Of a stretch of 9,852 nt of DNA, positions 1 to 6,980 are shown in pieces. Each line of letters starts with the position of its first letter. Within the stretch, counting starts at the first letter, position 1. Source of the DNA: Fibrobacterota bacterium (GTDB taxonomy: Bacteria; Fibrobacterota; Chitinivibrionia; Chitinivibrionales; JANQEN01); NCBI GenBank assembly GCA_030619215.1, contig JAUXBV010000071.1:1-9852 (forward strand), read 5' to 3'. The notes below the pieces were generated by a model. It was not told the origin of the DNA. It saw nothing but the letters and a program-made list of their open reading frames with translations, and did no database searches. Both the position numbers and the translations under genes were made by a program.

Positions 1-472
1 GCAGAGTTGCGTTAATAGTATTACATGGATTATAGAGTTATTTAATTCATATGCCTTGTCCCCGTGGGTGGTTTTAACAAATTCTACTGTAATTTTTCCC
101 CTTTAACAGCAAGAATTTACAATATTTTCTCCCTCTCCTTATAATTCATTCAAAATCAAATACTGAGCTAGCCTCCCTCTCATCTCCCCTCTCTGATAAG
201 CGATCTGCCGGTGGCAGGTGCTTCTGCAAGGGGGCGGGACGTGTGCCAAAGGGGTGGAAGCTTCCCCCACTAAAAAAGTGAAAACATAAAATCTAACTTT
301 AAAAAATTCTCATGGCCTAAAGACCATGCCATATTGATAAAAATGTTATAATATGATTTCTCTTCCACTTCTATTATTATAGAAACTATCCATTCCCGTA
401 AGAAAAATTATTATATTGATTCTCTACAATAATGGGAGAGAATAGATCACCAATTTTCAACAGGAGCAATAT
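1..472. other. Non-coding leader upstream of the acyl-CoA synthetase
   Basis: No convincing gene is seen on either strand in these 472 bases. The stretch is AT-rich, apart from a pyrimidine-rich patch at about 127-195 and a GC-rich patch at about 200-270. The GC-rich patch holds a short hairpin (CTGCC at 205-209 with GGCAG at 213-217) and the self-complementary GGAAGCTTCC at 256-265. Another short inverted pair is CATGG at 311-315 with CCATG at 324-328. A candidate extended -10 promoter follows at 344-352. The GC-rich patch could be the decayed end of a repeat or a structured leader, but I recognise neither. Confidence 0.6.
344..352 (+). promoter_or_regulatory. Candidate extended -10 promoter of the acyl-CoA synthetase gene
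   Basis: TGTTATAAT combines the TGn extension (344-346) with a perfect TATAAT (347-352), about 120 bases before the start codon. No good -35 hexamer lies 16-18 bases upstream, so recognition would depend on the extended -10. A TTGATA at 334-339 is far too close to serve as -35. In such AT-rich DNA a TATAAT can occur by chance. Confidence 0.35.
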
Positions 473-2344
473 ATGAGCATTCAGGACGTGGAGGGAATGA
501 ATGTAGCTGAGATTATTGTGCATCATGGAACTGATGACTCGATTAAAAACAGACCCTTTGTAATGTATAGAAATAAACAGGGAGAGATTCAATCAGTAAC
601 CCATGCGGAGTACTATCAGAGATCATTGGAATACGGCAACATGATTCATCAGCTTAGGGCCGAGCTTGGACTTCCGGATGCTGAGCGGTTCCATGTTGGC
701 GTGTTTATGCAGAATATTCCTGAGTTCTTTTATATACTGGGCGGATGCGCATTTACAAATTCCACACTTGTCGGGATAAATAACGCGCAGGTCGGCGAGA
801 AACTCGCGTTTGACATTAATAATATTGATATAAAAATCCTTTTTATCGATTATGTTAAGCAGCCCGGCACTGAGGGAACATTCATTGATACGGTTTTGAA
901 TGCAAAGGAATCAACCGGATTTACTACACTAACGGAAGACTATATAATTACAGTCTCAAAACCCGATGGGGGTGAGAAGCTTCCGATCCCGGATATCCCG
1001 GAGAAATTAAAGAAATATACCGGCTCTACCGCAGGTTTTAAACCGGTTGATCTGGATGTGTCCAATGCCGGAGTCATTATATTTACATCCGGGACAACAG
1101 GCGTGCCCAAGGGTATTGAGGTTACGTGGAAAAAACTGTTTGACGTGGGTGTTACCGCAACAAACATTCTGAAATATAATGACAGGGACGTAGGGTATAT
1201 ATGCATGCCGATCAACCATTCCAATTCTCTGTATCTTAATATTATGCCTGCATTGTTAAACGGCGCAAAACTGCTTCTGAGAAGGCGGTTCAGTGTCAGC
1301 AACTTTGTAAAGGATATTGAAGAAGCAGGGGCTACGGTTTGGAACTGCGTCGGTGACCCGGTGCAATATCTCATAAATAAAATCAGCAGCACTATCGGGG
1401 ACAATGCTGATTTCTCTCGTTTACCATTAAGAACCGTTATCAGTACAGGTACCAATGCTGCAAACAGGGCTAGCTTTACCGGAATGTTCGGCCTTGAGAT
1501 TTTCAAGGAGGTATACGGATCAACTGAGTCAGGCGCAATAACAGCGGTTGATCAAAACACACCGGTGTACAGTGTCGGCAAGCTCCTGAAAGATATAAGA
1601 ATTGTTAATGAGGAAACTCTGGAAGAGCTGGAGATCGCGGATGTTGATGAAGATGGAAAAATTACCAACCTTAGCAGGTGCGCCGGTGAAATCATTGTAG
1701 GCCAGACCTCTCTGGGGGCATCCGCCTTTACCGGCTATTATAAACTCCCGGAAGAGAGCGCCGAAAAAATATGTACTGTCAAAGGCGAAGACTTTTACCG
1801 TATGGGAGATTTGGGTGCTATCATGGAAAAAGGGGGTGAAAGGTATATGATCTTCCTTGGCAGGACAGGCGACTGGGTAAGATTCAAGGGAGAGAACTGG
1901 GCTCCGGTCGACGGCGAAAAAATAGTGAATGACTATGATGGAATAACGAATGCGGGTATTATCGGCGTGCCACAGTCAATCGGTAAGGAAGATGATCCTA
2001 TGTATGTACTTGAAGTGGAAAATCCGGCTGAGTTTGACCTTGAGAAATTTTACTCATTCTGCAAGGAAAAGTTACCCGGCTATATGCTGCCCCGGCTTAT
2101 CAGGCTTGTGAAAAATCTCCCTATGACGGATACAATGAAGCTGAAAAAGTCAATATTAAAACGTGAATTTTATTATCGTACAGCGGATCTGGATTCAAAT
2201 AGTGATGATATTATTTTTGAAATGGTTCAGGGTAAGCCGAATCGGTTTACAACAGAAGAATATAAAGAGGAAATTGGAAAATTTACTGATCCGACAAATC
2301 AGGCCGCGTTAAAGGCATTTACAAAAAGGCCGGATTTATTTTAA
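473..2344 (+). CDS. AMP-forming acyl-CoA synthetase, FATP / very-long-chain type
   Basis: This 623-residue enzyme of the ANL superfamily should activate a carboxylic acid to its CoA thioester with ATP, through an acyl-adenylate. Visible motifs in order are the phosphate-binding loop TSGTTGVPKG (205-214), the adenine motif YGSTESG (348-354), YRMGDLG with the ribose-binding Asp (D446), and the hinge-region motif GRTGDWVRFKGEN (463-475), which is typical of the FATP (SLC27) branch. The C-terminal TDTMKLKK (552-559) holds the likely catalytic Lys, K556, in the FATP form rather than the usual PxTxxGK form. Length is normal for FATP-type synthetases. No membrane segment is obvious, so it is probably cytosolic or membrane-associated. 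The start is supported by AGGAG at 462-466, six bases upstream. The downstream 3-hydroxyacyl-CoA dehydrogenase suggests fatty-acid or related acyl-CoA metabolism. Chain length and substrate cannot be read; a carnitine/crotonobetaine-CoA ligase-like role is an alternative. Confidence 0.88.
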   Translation: MSIQDVEGMNVAEIIVHHGTDDSIKNRPFVMYRNKQGEIQSVTHAEYYQRSLEYGNMIHQLRAELGLPDAERFHVGVFMQNIPEFFYILGGCAFTNSTLVGINNAQVGEKLAFDINNIDIKILFIDYVKQPGTEGTFIDTVLNAKESTGFTTLTEDYIITVSKPDGGEKLPIPDIPEKLKKYTGSTAGFKPVDLDVSNAGVIIFTSGTTGVPKGIEVTWKKLFDVGVTATNILKYNDRDVGYICMPINHSNSLYLNIMPALLNGAKLLLRRRFSVSNFVKDIEEAGATVWNCVGDPVQYLINKISSTIGDNADFSRLPLRTVISTGTNAANRASFTGMFGLEIFKEVYGSTESGAITAVDQNTPVYSVGKLLKDIRIVNEETLEELEIADVDEDGKITNLSRCAGEIIVGQTSLGASAFTGYYKLPEESAEKICTVKGEDFYRMGDLGAIMEKGGERYMIFLGRTGDWVRFKGENWAPVDGEKIVNDYDGITNAGIIGVPQSIGKEDDPMYVLEVENPAEFDLEKFYSFCKEKLPGYMLPRLIRLVKNLPMTDTMKLKKSILKREFYYRTADLDSNSDDIIFEMVQGKPNRFTTEEYKEEIGKFTDPTNQAALKAFTKRPDLF

Positions 2345-2368
2345 CTTAAAACTCGAAGCAAATAAAAT

Positions 2369-2393
2369 GCCACAGAGACACAGAGGCACAGAG
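2369..2393 (+). repeat. Left inverted arm of the octamer element
   Basis: After the leading GC, this arm reads as three octamers, CACAGAGA, CACAGAGG and CACAGAGA (last base at 2394), starting at 2371. It pairs with 2557-2581 with two mismatches in 25. Confidence 0.8.
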
Positions 2394-2556
2394 AAAACAT
2401 TTCAAATAATAGTTAAAAGAAAAAGAGAATTTAATAAACACTTATTCTCCACTTTGGCCATAGCTCACAGGACTTGTTCGAGCCGTAAAAAGAGATTTAA
2501 TTTATAGTAAAAATAAGGCAAAAAAGATTAATTAAACTAATTTTTTCATTTCTTTA

Positions 2557-2581
2557 CTCTGTGTCTCCGTGTCTCTGTGGC
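2557..2581 (-). repeat. Right inverted arm of the octamer element
   Basis: Read on the minus strand this gives CACAGAGA, CACGGAGA and CACAGAG after a leading GC, matching the left arm at 23 of 25 positions. It ends 33 bases before the dehydrogenase start codon. Confidence 0.8.
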
Positions 2582-2614
2582 AAATAAAATGGCTAGCAAA
2601 AGAAAGGATAAAAA

Positions 2615-3487
2615 ATGAAAAACATTGGAGTAATCGGCTGCGGAACAATGGGCGGCGGCGTTGCGCAGGTCGCTTCTGAAGCAGGATTTGACGTTACAGT
2701 TATGGAAATCGAGGAAAAATTCCTTACATCCGGTATGAAGAAGATCGATAAATTCCTGAGCAAATCGGTTGAAAAAGAGAAGATCACTGCGCAGCAGAAA
2801 GACGATATCCTGAAAAGAATCAAGGGCACGCTGGATATCAACGACCTTGCTCAATGCGACCTGATCGTTGAAGCTGCGATTGAGGACCTGCAGATGAAAA
2901 GGGAGCTTTTTCAAAAGCTTGATGAGATATGTAAGGACGATACTGTTCTTACAACAAACACTTCATCATTAACGGTGATCGAAATAGCTGAAGCGACAAA
3001 ACGCCAGGATAAAGTTGTGGGGCTTCACTTCTTCAATCCCGTGCCGCTGATGCCGCTGGTCGAGGTTGTCAAAACTATTAAAACCAGTGAAGAGTCCTTC
3101 AAAACAGCATGGGAATTTATTGAAAAAATCAAAAAGATACCGGTTGCTGCCAAGGACAACACGGGATTTATCGTTAATCTCCTCTTAATTCCTTTTCTCC
3201 TTGATGCCATCAGAGTCCTGGGAGAAGGTATTGCATCTGTCGAGGATATTGACAAAGGTATGAAATTCGGCTGCGGGCACCCCATGGGACCGCTTGCTCT
3301 CCTTGATCTTATTGGCCTTGATGTAATCCATAAGGTGGCAACTATCATGTATAATGAGTACAAGGAAAAGAAGTATGCTCCTCCCCCGCTGCTGAAACAG
3401 ATGGTGCTTGGAGGATACTTCGGCGTTAAAACAGGGAGAGGATTCTACGAATACGGCGGTGAAGAGCCGAAGCCAATGAAATTCTAA
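2615..3487 (+). CDS. hbd: 3-hydroxyacyl-CoA dehydrogenase (3-hydroxybutyryl-CoA dehydrogenase, FadB2/Hbd type)
   Basis: This 290-residue single-function enzyme should interconvert a 3-hydroxyacyl-CoA and the 3-ketoacyl-CoA using NAD(H), as in beta-oxidation or butanoate-type metabolism. The N-terminal Rossmann motif is GCGTMG (8-13), with E31 at the end of the second strand, the usual place of the acidic residue that favours NAD. By the spacing of the human HADH active site, the catalytic set is S117, H138 (in LHFFNPVP), E150 and N188. The C-terminal helical domain shows HPMGPLALLDLIGLD and ends in a GRGFYEY signature. N188 is followed by Leu rather than the frequent Arg, which resembles mycobacterial FadB2-type sequences rather than a defect. 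Length is normal and no hydratase domain is fused. AAAGGA at 2603-2608 supports the start. The synthetase upstream is a natural partner, although a repeat insertion separates the two. Confidence 0.92.
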   Translation: MKNIGVIGCGTMGGGVAQVASEAGFDVTVMEIEEKFLTSGMKKIDKFLSKSVEKEKITAQQKDDILKRIKGTLDINDLAQCDLIVEAAIEDLQMKRELFQKLDEICKDDTVLTTNTSSLTVIEIAEATKRQDKVVGLHFFNPVPLMPLVEVVKTIKTSEESFKTAWEFIEKIKKIPVAAKDNTGFIVNLLLIPFLLDAIRVLGEGIASVEDIDKGMKFGCGHPMGPLALLDLIGLDVIHKVATIMYNEYKEKKYAPPPLLKQMVLGGYFGVKTGRGFYEYGGEEPKPMKF

Positions 3488-3537
3488 TAAGGCAAATACA
3501 ACTATTACATTAGTAGTTTGATTATATTCTTGGAAAG

Positions 3538-3618
3538 TGTCATTACGGGGAATGCAATGACGAAGCAATCTCCATCTATTCACATTATAAAGATTGCTTC
3601 ACTTCGTTCGCAATGACA
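3538..3618. repeat. Palindromic dispersed intergenic repeat (GCAATGACA type)
   Basis: A left arm (3538-3571) beginning TGTCATTACGGGGAATG pairs with a right arm (3591-3618) ending CGCAATGACA around a short centre. Reverse-complementing the right arm matches both ends of the left arm (TGTCATT and AGCAATCT), with one six-base length difference and scattered mismatches. This arrangement, with ATTGCTTC and GCAATGACA read towards the ends, is a familiar dispersed palindromic repeat in many environmental genomes. No coding potential or clear flanking duplication is seen. It lies 51 bases after the dehydrogenase gene and could fold at its transcript end. Confidence 0.7.
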
Positions 3619-3655
3619 TAATAAGTAATTTAACCAAGCCAAAAACATATGATAT

Positions 3656-3667
3656 TAGTTATAACTA
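3656..3667. promoter_or_regulatory. Perfect 12-bp palindrome upstream of the lipoprotein gene
   Basis: TAGTTATAACTA is perfectly self-complementary and lies 31 bases before the lipoprotein start codon. Such a position could suit an operator overlapping the promoter, but A/T-rich palindromes also occur by chance and no regulator is encoded nearby. Confidence 0.2.
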
Positions 3668-3698
3668 GTATTATTCACTCAACAATTAGGCGCCTCCT

Positions 3699-4637
3699 AT
3701 GCGACAATCGTACTTTTTAATTATTATAGCTGTTTTTGCATTATTGTTTACCGGCTGTAACCTGGTTGACGATGTAAAGGACAAGTTTAACCAAAGACCC
3801 GAGGTCGAGGCTGTAAGCGAAGTTCTTAAAACCGCAATTCCACTTGGTTACGCAGCCAACCTTGCAATGGAGGCTATTGCGGGGAATGTTGCGCCGCATG
3901 TCACCATTGTTACCAGCGTTGGCCAGTTTCCGGGTAACGGCTTGATCAGGATCGATATAAGCAGCACTTATCCCCTTCCCATCGGCTCGGATACCAGCGG
4001 AATCATTTTTGTTGCCGGGCTCTGGTCTTCAGTGGAAGAGGCCATATTCTCCATTTTCTTCGTTGATCTTGACATTACCCACGGCACCTTTACTTTATCC
4101 AAAATCTCTACATTCCCTGTCATACGGGACACAACGTCAGACAGCATTCTGGCGGTCTATGCGTATGAGGATGTCAACGCAGGCTCCGACACGGCAATGG
4201 TGGTAGAATTATCAGACTCGGCGGTTCAGGCAGAGCTTCTGAGGCTCAAAACGGCTCCGCCTCTTGACAGTGCCATAGCATTGGAGCAGGACGCCTGGAT
4301 TATTAATATTAACAATAAGGGAACCGTTGATAACACTTTTGACGACAGCTATTTCATATCCGGAGCCGGACAGTATGTTGAAGCAAGCCCTACAAACGCA
4401 TCGGTTATTCAGCTTGTTATGATCGGTGCAGGTTATACGCCGGCAATACCTCTTAACCCATACGAAGGTAGAGCGGTACTCAGGGATATCGACGTCTCGC
4501 AAGGGGATTTCCCTGAACTCGGAACCGCAGTACTTACCTTTCATTCAAAGAATGATGGGAAAGTGGATGTGTTTATTGCGACCGGGGTATATACAGGGCG
4601 AACCGGTTCTTCTCTTGCGTTGAACTTGGATGAATAG
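3699..4637 (+). CDS. Lipoprotein of unknown function
   Basis: This 312-residue protein is one I do not recognise. The N-terminus has a short charged start (MRQ), a hydrophobic stretch at about 5-17, and a lipobox-like LFTGC with the lipidation Cys at residue 20. That Cys is the only one in the protein. It should be exported by Sec, cleaved by signal peptidase II and anchored in a membrane. The mature part begins with a charged, probably helical region (about 21-60). It then becomes rich in alternating hydrophobic, Thr/Ser, Gly and Asp residues, suggesting a beta-rich periplasmic or surface domain. Acidic residues are frequent, for example DNTFDDSYF. No catalytic motif is evident. The start has only a weak AGG (3688-3690), and no better in-frame start gives a signal peptide. 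It could be a solute- or surface-binding accessory of the neighbouring amino-acid cluster, but proximity is the only support. Confidence 0.75.
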   Translation: MRQSYFLIIIAVFALLFTGCNLVDDVKDKFNQRPEVEAVSEVLKTAIPLGYAANLAMEAIAGNVAPHVTIVTSVGQFPGNGLIRIDISSTYPLPIGSDTSGIIFVAGLWSSVEEAIFSIFFVDLDITHGTFTLSKISTFPVIRDTTSDSILAVYAYEDVNAGSDTAMVVELSDSAVQAELLRLKTAPPLDSAIALEQDAWIININNKGTVDNTFDDSYFISGAGQYVEASPTNASVIQLVMIGAGYTPAIPLNPYEGRAVLRDIDVSQGDFPELGTAVLTFHSKNDGKVDVFIATGVYTGRTGSSLALNLDE

Positions 4638-4685
4638 GTGTCGGATTCAAAGATATAGCTCTGTGGAGAAGTAGATTCAGAATCT

Positions 4686-4714
4686 TTGATTTTTATTGAT
4701 TGCGATTGGATAAT
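4686..4714 (+). promoter_or_regulatory. Candidate sigma-70-like promoter for the amino-acid cluster
   Basis: TTGATT (4686-4691) and GATAAT (4709-4714) are separated by exactly 17 bases, with 4 of 6 and 5 of 6 consensus matches. A start of transcription near 4721 would give a leader of roughly 130 bases containing the two small hairpins described next. The match comes from reading consensus hexamers only. Confidence 0.35.
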
Positions 4715-4718
4715 CTTC

Positions 4719-4790
4719 CACCCTGCGGGACTGGTGACCTACGGTTTATGGTCTTGTTTTCTATAGATATCACGTTCCTAGCGGAACTGG
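4719..4790. repeat. Two small GC-rich hairpins around an AT-rich linker
   Basis: CCC-TGC-GGG at 4721-4729, set inside CACC/GGTG (4719-4722 with 4733-4736), is followed after an AT-rich linker by GTTCC-TAGC-GGAAC at 4774-4787. Both hairpins are followed by a similar ACTGG (4730-4734 and 4786-4790), so they look like diverged copies of one unit. The organisation suggests a short dispersed intergenic repeat. A leader structure of the downstream operon is the alternative. Confidence 0.45.
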
Positions 4791-4826
4791 AATAAATGAA
4801 AACAATGCGTCAATAAATAAAAACAA
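4791..4826 (+). repeat. Short near-perfect direct repeat
   Basis: AATAAATGAAAACAA (4791-4805) recurs as AATAAATAAAAACAA (4812-4826), with one mismatch and six bases between. It lies just before the ribosome binding site of the aminotransferase. In A-rich sequence this could be slippage or chance. Confidence 0.4.
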
Positions 4827-4849
4827 AAATCATAAGGAGAAATAAACAA

Positions 4850-5977
4850 ATGACAGAATTCCAACCATTCATCATGGAACGCATGATGTCAAAGTTTGAG
4901 AAAGATGTTGAATACAACATCTCTGAAAGCGGTGTGCATCCCATGACACTTAAGGAGCTAATCGATTATGATCCTGATAATATCAACAAGCTGCTTGCCA
5001 CTGAAATAAACTATGCCCATGCCAACGGCATTCCGGAACTGAGAGAGAATATTGCGGCAATGTACACTGGTGCAACAACGGAGAATGTGCTGGTTACGGT
5101 GGGCGCAATTGAAGCGAATTACAATACGATAAGCACCTTGCTTTCTGCAGGAGATGAAATCATTGTTATGCTGCCGAATTACATGCAGATCTGGGGTATC
5201 GCAAAAAACCGGAATTTACAATTAAAAGAATTTCATTTACGCGAAGAAAATGGCTGGGCGCCTGACCTTGACGAACTCAATGATCTTGTTACTGAGAATA
5301 CAAAGCTTATAGCTATATGTAACCCAAACAACCCTACCGGCTACATTCTTACTGAAAGCGAAATGAATGCTATTATTGCTACAGCCGAGCGGGCTGGTGC
5401 ATGGATCTTAGCGGACGAGGTGTATGCCGGCGCAGAGCGTTCAACGGATGAACAAACACCCTCCTTTTATGGCCGTTACGATAAAGTGCTGGCAGTTGGC
5501 AGCCTTAGCAAGGCTTACGGCCTCCCCGGCCTTCGCATCGGCTGGGTAGTCTGTCCTGTTGAAATTGTTGATGATATCTGGGCGCGGCATGAGTATACTA
5601 CCCTCAGCGCTACAATGTTATCGAATCATCTTGCTGCAATCGCCCTCTCCCCTGAAGTACGCCCGCGAATTATCCAGCGTACCCGTGACTATATCCGAAA
5701 GGGATTTCCGGTACTTCAGCAATGGATGGACAGCCATGAGAACACATTCAGCATCACTTCCCCACAGGCTGCTGCTATCGCTTTTGTCAGGTACCAATTG
5801 GATATCAATTCTACCGAATTTACTGAGCGGTTGATCAAGGAGAAAAGTGTGCTGATCGTGCCGGGCGATCATTTTGGCCTGGATCACTTCCTGCGCATTA
5901 GCTATGGCCTGCCTCATGATTACCTTACTGCTGCGTTAGACCGCATTCATGAGTTAATTGTGGAATTGAAGAGTTAA
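4850..5977 (+). CDS. Class I/II PLP-dependent aminotransferase, capreomycidine synthase (VioD)-like
   Basis: This 375-residue fold-type I PLP enzyme shows NPNNPTG (158-164), LADEVY with D189 (contact to the pyridine nitrogen) and Y192, the Schiff-base Lys K221 in SLSKAYGLPGLRIGW, and the carboxylate-binding Arg R349 in LRISYG. The N-terminal SESGVH (25-30) and the SLSKAYGLPGLR block resemble what I recall of VioD-type enzymes more than classical aspartate aminotransferases. VioD cyclises beta-hydroxyarginine in viomycin biosynthesis rather than transaminating. Here there is no arginine hydroxylase or peptide synthetase nearby, so ordinary transamination or another PLP-catalysed beta/gamma replacement is equally possible. 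It should be cytosolic. AAGGAG at 4834-4839 lies 10 bases before the ATG; a later ATG at residue 9 is less likely. It is the first gene of the cluster, 25 bases before the dehydratase. Confidence 0.85.
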   Translation: MTEFQPFIMERMMSKFEKDVEYNISESGVHPMTLKELIDYDPDNINKLLATEINYAHANGIPELRENIAAMYTGATTENVLVTVGAIEANYNTISTLLSAGDEIIVMLPNYMQIWGIAKNRNLQLKEFHLREENGWAPDLDELNDLVTENTKLIAICNPNNPTGYILTESEMNAIIATAERAGAWILADEVYAGAERSTDEQTPSFYGRYDKVLAVGSLSKAYGLPGLRIGWVVCPVEIVDDIWARHEYTTLSATMLSNHLAAIALSPEVRPRIIQRTRDYIRKGFPVLQQWMDSHENTFSITSPQAAAIAFVRYQLDINSTEFTERLIKEKSVLIVPGDHFGLDHFLRISYGLPHDYLTAALDRIHELIVELKS

Positions 5978-6002
5978 CCGATCTATTATTAAGGAAACTC
6001 AA

Positions 6003-6965
6003 ATGGTTAATCCCGAAGATATTGCAAAAGAAGTTCAATTAGCAGAAACTCGTATTCGTCCTCATATCCGGGAAACGATACTGGAACACTCTCTCTATTT
6101 CAGTCAGCGTGTAGACGCGAATGTCTATTGTAAATTGGAGAACCTTCAATTTACCGGTTCTTTTAAAACCCGAGGTGCAATGAACAAGGTTCTATCCCTG
6201 ACGCCCGAGGAACAAAGGCGTGGCGTTGTAACCGCTTCAACAGGCAATCACGGTGCAGCGGTTGCCTTCAGCTTAAACAAACTTAATGCATCCGGAATCA
6301 TCTTTGTTCCGGAAATTGCATCCCCCAATAAAGTGGAAGCGATTGAGCGACTTGGTGCGGAGGTACGCTATTTCGGCCGGGACTGCGTTGAAGCTGAAGC
6401 CTATGCAAGGAAATATGCATCAGAAAATCAAATGACATACATTTCACCTTACAACGATCTACAGGTTGCTGCAGGACAGGGCACCATCGGTATAGAGCTG
6501 TCTCGCCGGCTTGATAAGATAGACGCCGTATTCGTTTCACTCGGCGGCGGCGGGTTAATTTCCGGTATTGCCGGATACCTCAAATCCGTAAATCCTGATG
6601 TGCAGATAATCGGCTGCTCGCCTGAAAATTCACAGGTGATGATTCAGTCGGTAAAAGCGGGGAAAATACTGGATTTACCCTCTCTCCCTACTCTTTCCGA
6701 CGGGACTGCTGGTGGCCTTGAACCGGGTGCCATTACATTTGACCTGTGTAAAGCTCTCGTAGATGATTATATGACAGTTACAGAAGATGAAATCAGGGAG
6801 AGCCTGCGATTGTTTATGCAAACTCATCACATGATGATCGAAGGCGCTGCAGGAGTTGCTGTTGCTTCGTATCTGAAAATGAAGGAGCAATTCAAAGGTA
6901 TGAATGTGGTTATTATTATTTGCGGGGCGAATATCAGTCTTGAAGTATTGAAGGGTGTTCTTTAA
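6003..6965 (+). CDS. Fold-type II PLP serine/threonine dehydratase family (EutB-like)
   Basis: This 320-residue protein of the tryptophan-synthase-beta fold is expected to eliminate water from a beta-hydroxy amino acid, giving an enamine/imine that hydrolyses to a keto acid and ammonia. The Schiff-base Lys is K55 in TGSFKTRGA. STGNHGAA (79-86) is the PLP/substrate loop, GGGGL (181-185) binds the phosphate, and DGTAGG (233-238), EGAAG (280-284) and CGAN (307-310) complete the family pattern. No C-terminal ACT regulatory domain is present, which argues against biosynthetic, isoleucine-regulated IlvA. EutB (hydroxyectoine use), BhcB (beta-hydroxyaspartate dehydratase) and serine racemase share this architecture. 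The OCD-family gene just downstream makes an EutB/BhcB-type role more attractive. AAGGA (5991-5995) lies seven bases before the ATG, and only 25 bases separate it from the aminotransferase, so co-transcription is likely. The true substrate is unknown. Confidence 0.85.
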   Translation: MVNPEDIAKEVQLAETRIRPHIRETILEHSLYFSQRVDANVYCKLENLQFTGSFKTRGAMNKVLSLTPEEQRRGVVTASTGNHGAAVAFSLNKLNASGIIFVPEIASPNKVEAIERLGAEVRYFGRDCVEAEAYARKYASENQMTYISPYNDLQVAAGQGTIGIELSRRLDKIDAVFVSLGGGGLISGIAGYLKSVNPDVQIIGCSPENSQVMIQSVKAGKILDLPSLPTLSDGTAGGLEPGAITFDLCKALVDDYMTVTEDEIRESLRLFMQTHHMMIEGAAGVAVASYLKMKEQFKGMNVVIIICGANISLEVLKGVL

Positions 6966-6980
6966 CATACTTAATATTAA

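Larger units (their letters stand above)
2358..2591. mobile_element. MITE-like element with inverted ends and 12-bp direct repeats
   Basis: Two inverted arms of 25 bases, 2369-2393 and 2557-2581, match at 23 of 25 positions when one is reverse-complemented. Each arm is three tandem octamers of the CACAGAGA type. Immediately outside them the 12-base sequence GCAAATAAAATG occurs perfectly on both sides (2358-2369 and 2580-2591), as expected of a target-site duplication. The roughly 210-base interior is AT-rich, has no usable reading frame and contains a minor hairpin (GAGAAT 2425-2430 with ATTCTC 2444-2449). The octamer-rich arm is a familiar dispersed intergenic repeat of environmental bacteria, often mistranslated as peptides like TETRRHRE. 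The element fills almost all of the gap between the synthetase and dehydrogenase genes. Confidence 0.65.

Noticed and set aside
2..106. An open frame at the left edge that could be the tail of an upstream gene
   Set aside because: Thirty-four open codons are expected often by chance, and the translated sequence shows no recognisable protein character.
334..352. TTGATA plus TATAAT as a standard -35/-10 promoter
   Set aside because: Only seven bases separate the two hexamers, far short of the 16-18 required. Only the extended -10 reading is kept.
940..1506. A 188-codon minus-strand reading frame
   Set aside because: It lies fully antisense within the acyl-CoA synthetase, whose motifs are intact. 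It is a shadow frame.
2358..2591. Reading the repeated octamers as a CRISPR array
   Set aside because: The two arms are inverted rather than direct, there are no regular spacers, and no cas gene is present.
2589..2618. A nine-codon upstream frame whose stop overlaps the dehydrogenase ATG
   Set aside because: It has no ribosome binding site of its own and starts in the direct-repeat copy. It is most likely chance.
2546..2914. A 122-codon minus-strand reading frame ending in a TETRRHR-like peptide
   Set aside because: Its C-terminal end is translated octamer repeat and the rest is antisense to the well-supported dehydrogenase gene. There is no independent sign of coding.
6003..6965. Annotation as biosynthetic threonine deaminase IlvA
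   Set aside because: The protein is 320 residues with no C-terminal ACT regulatory domain and lies in an amino-acid cluster without branched-chain genes.
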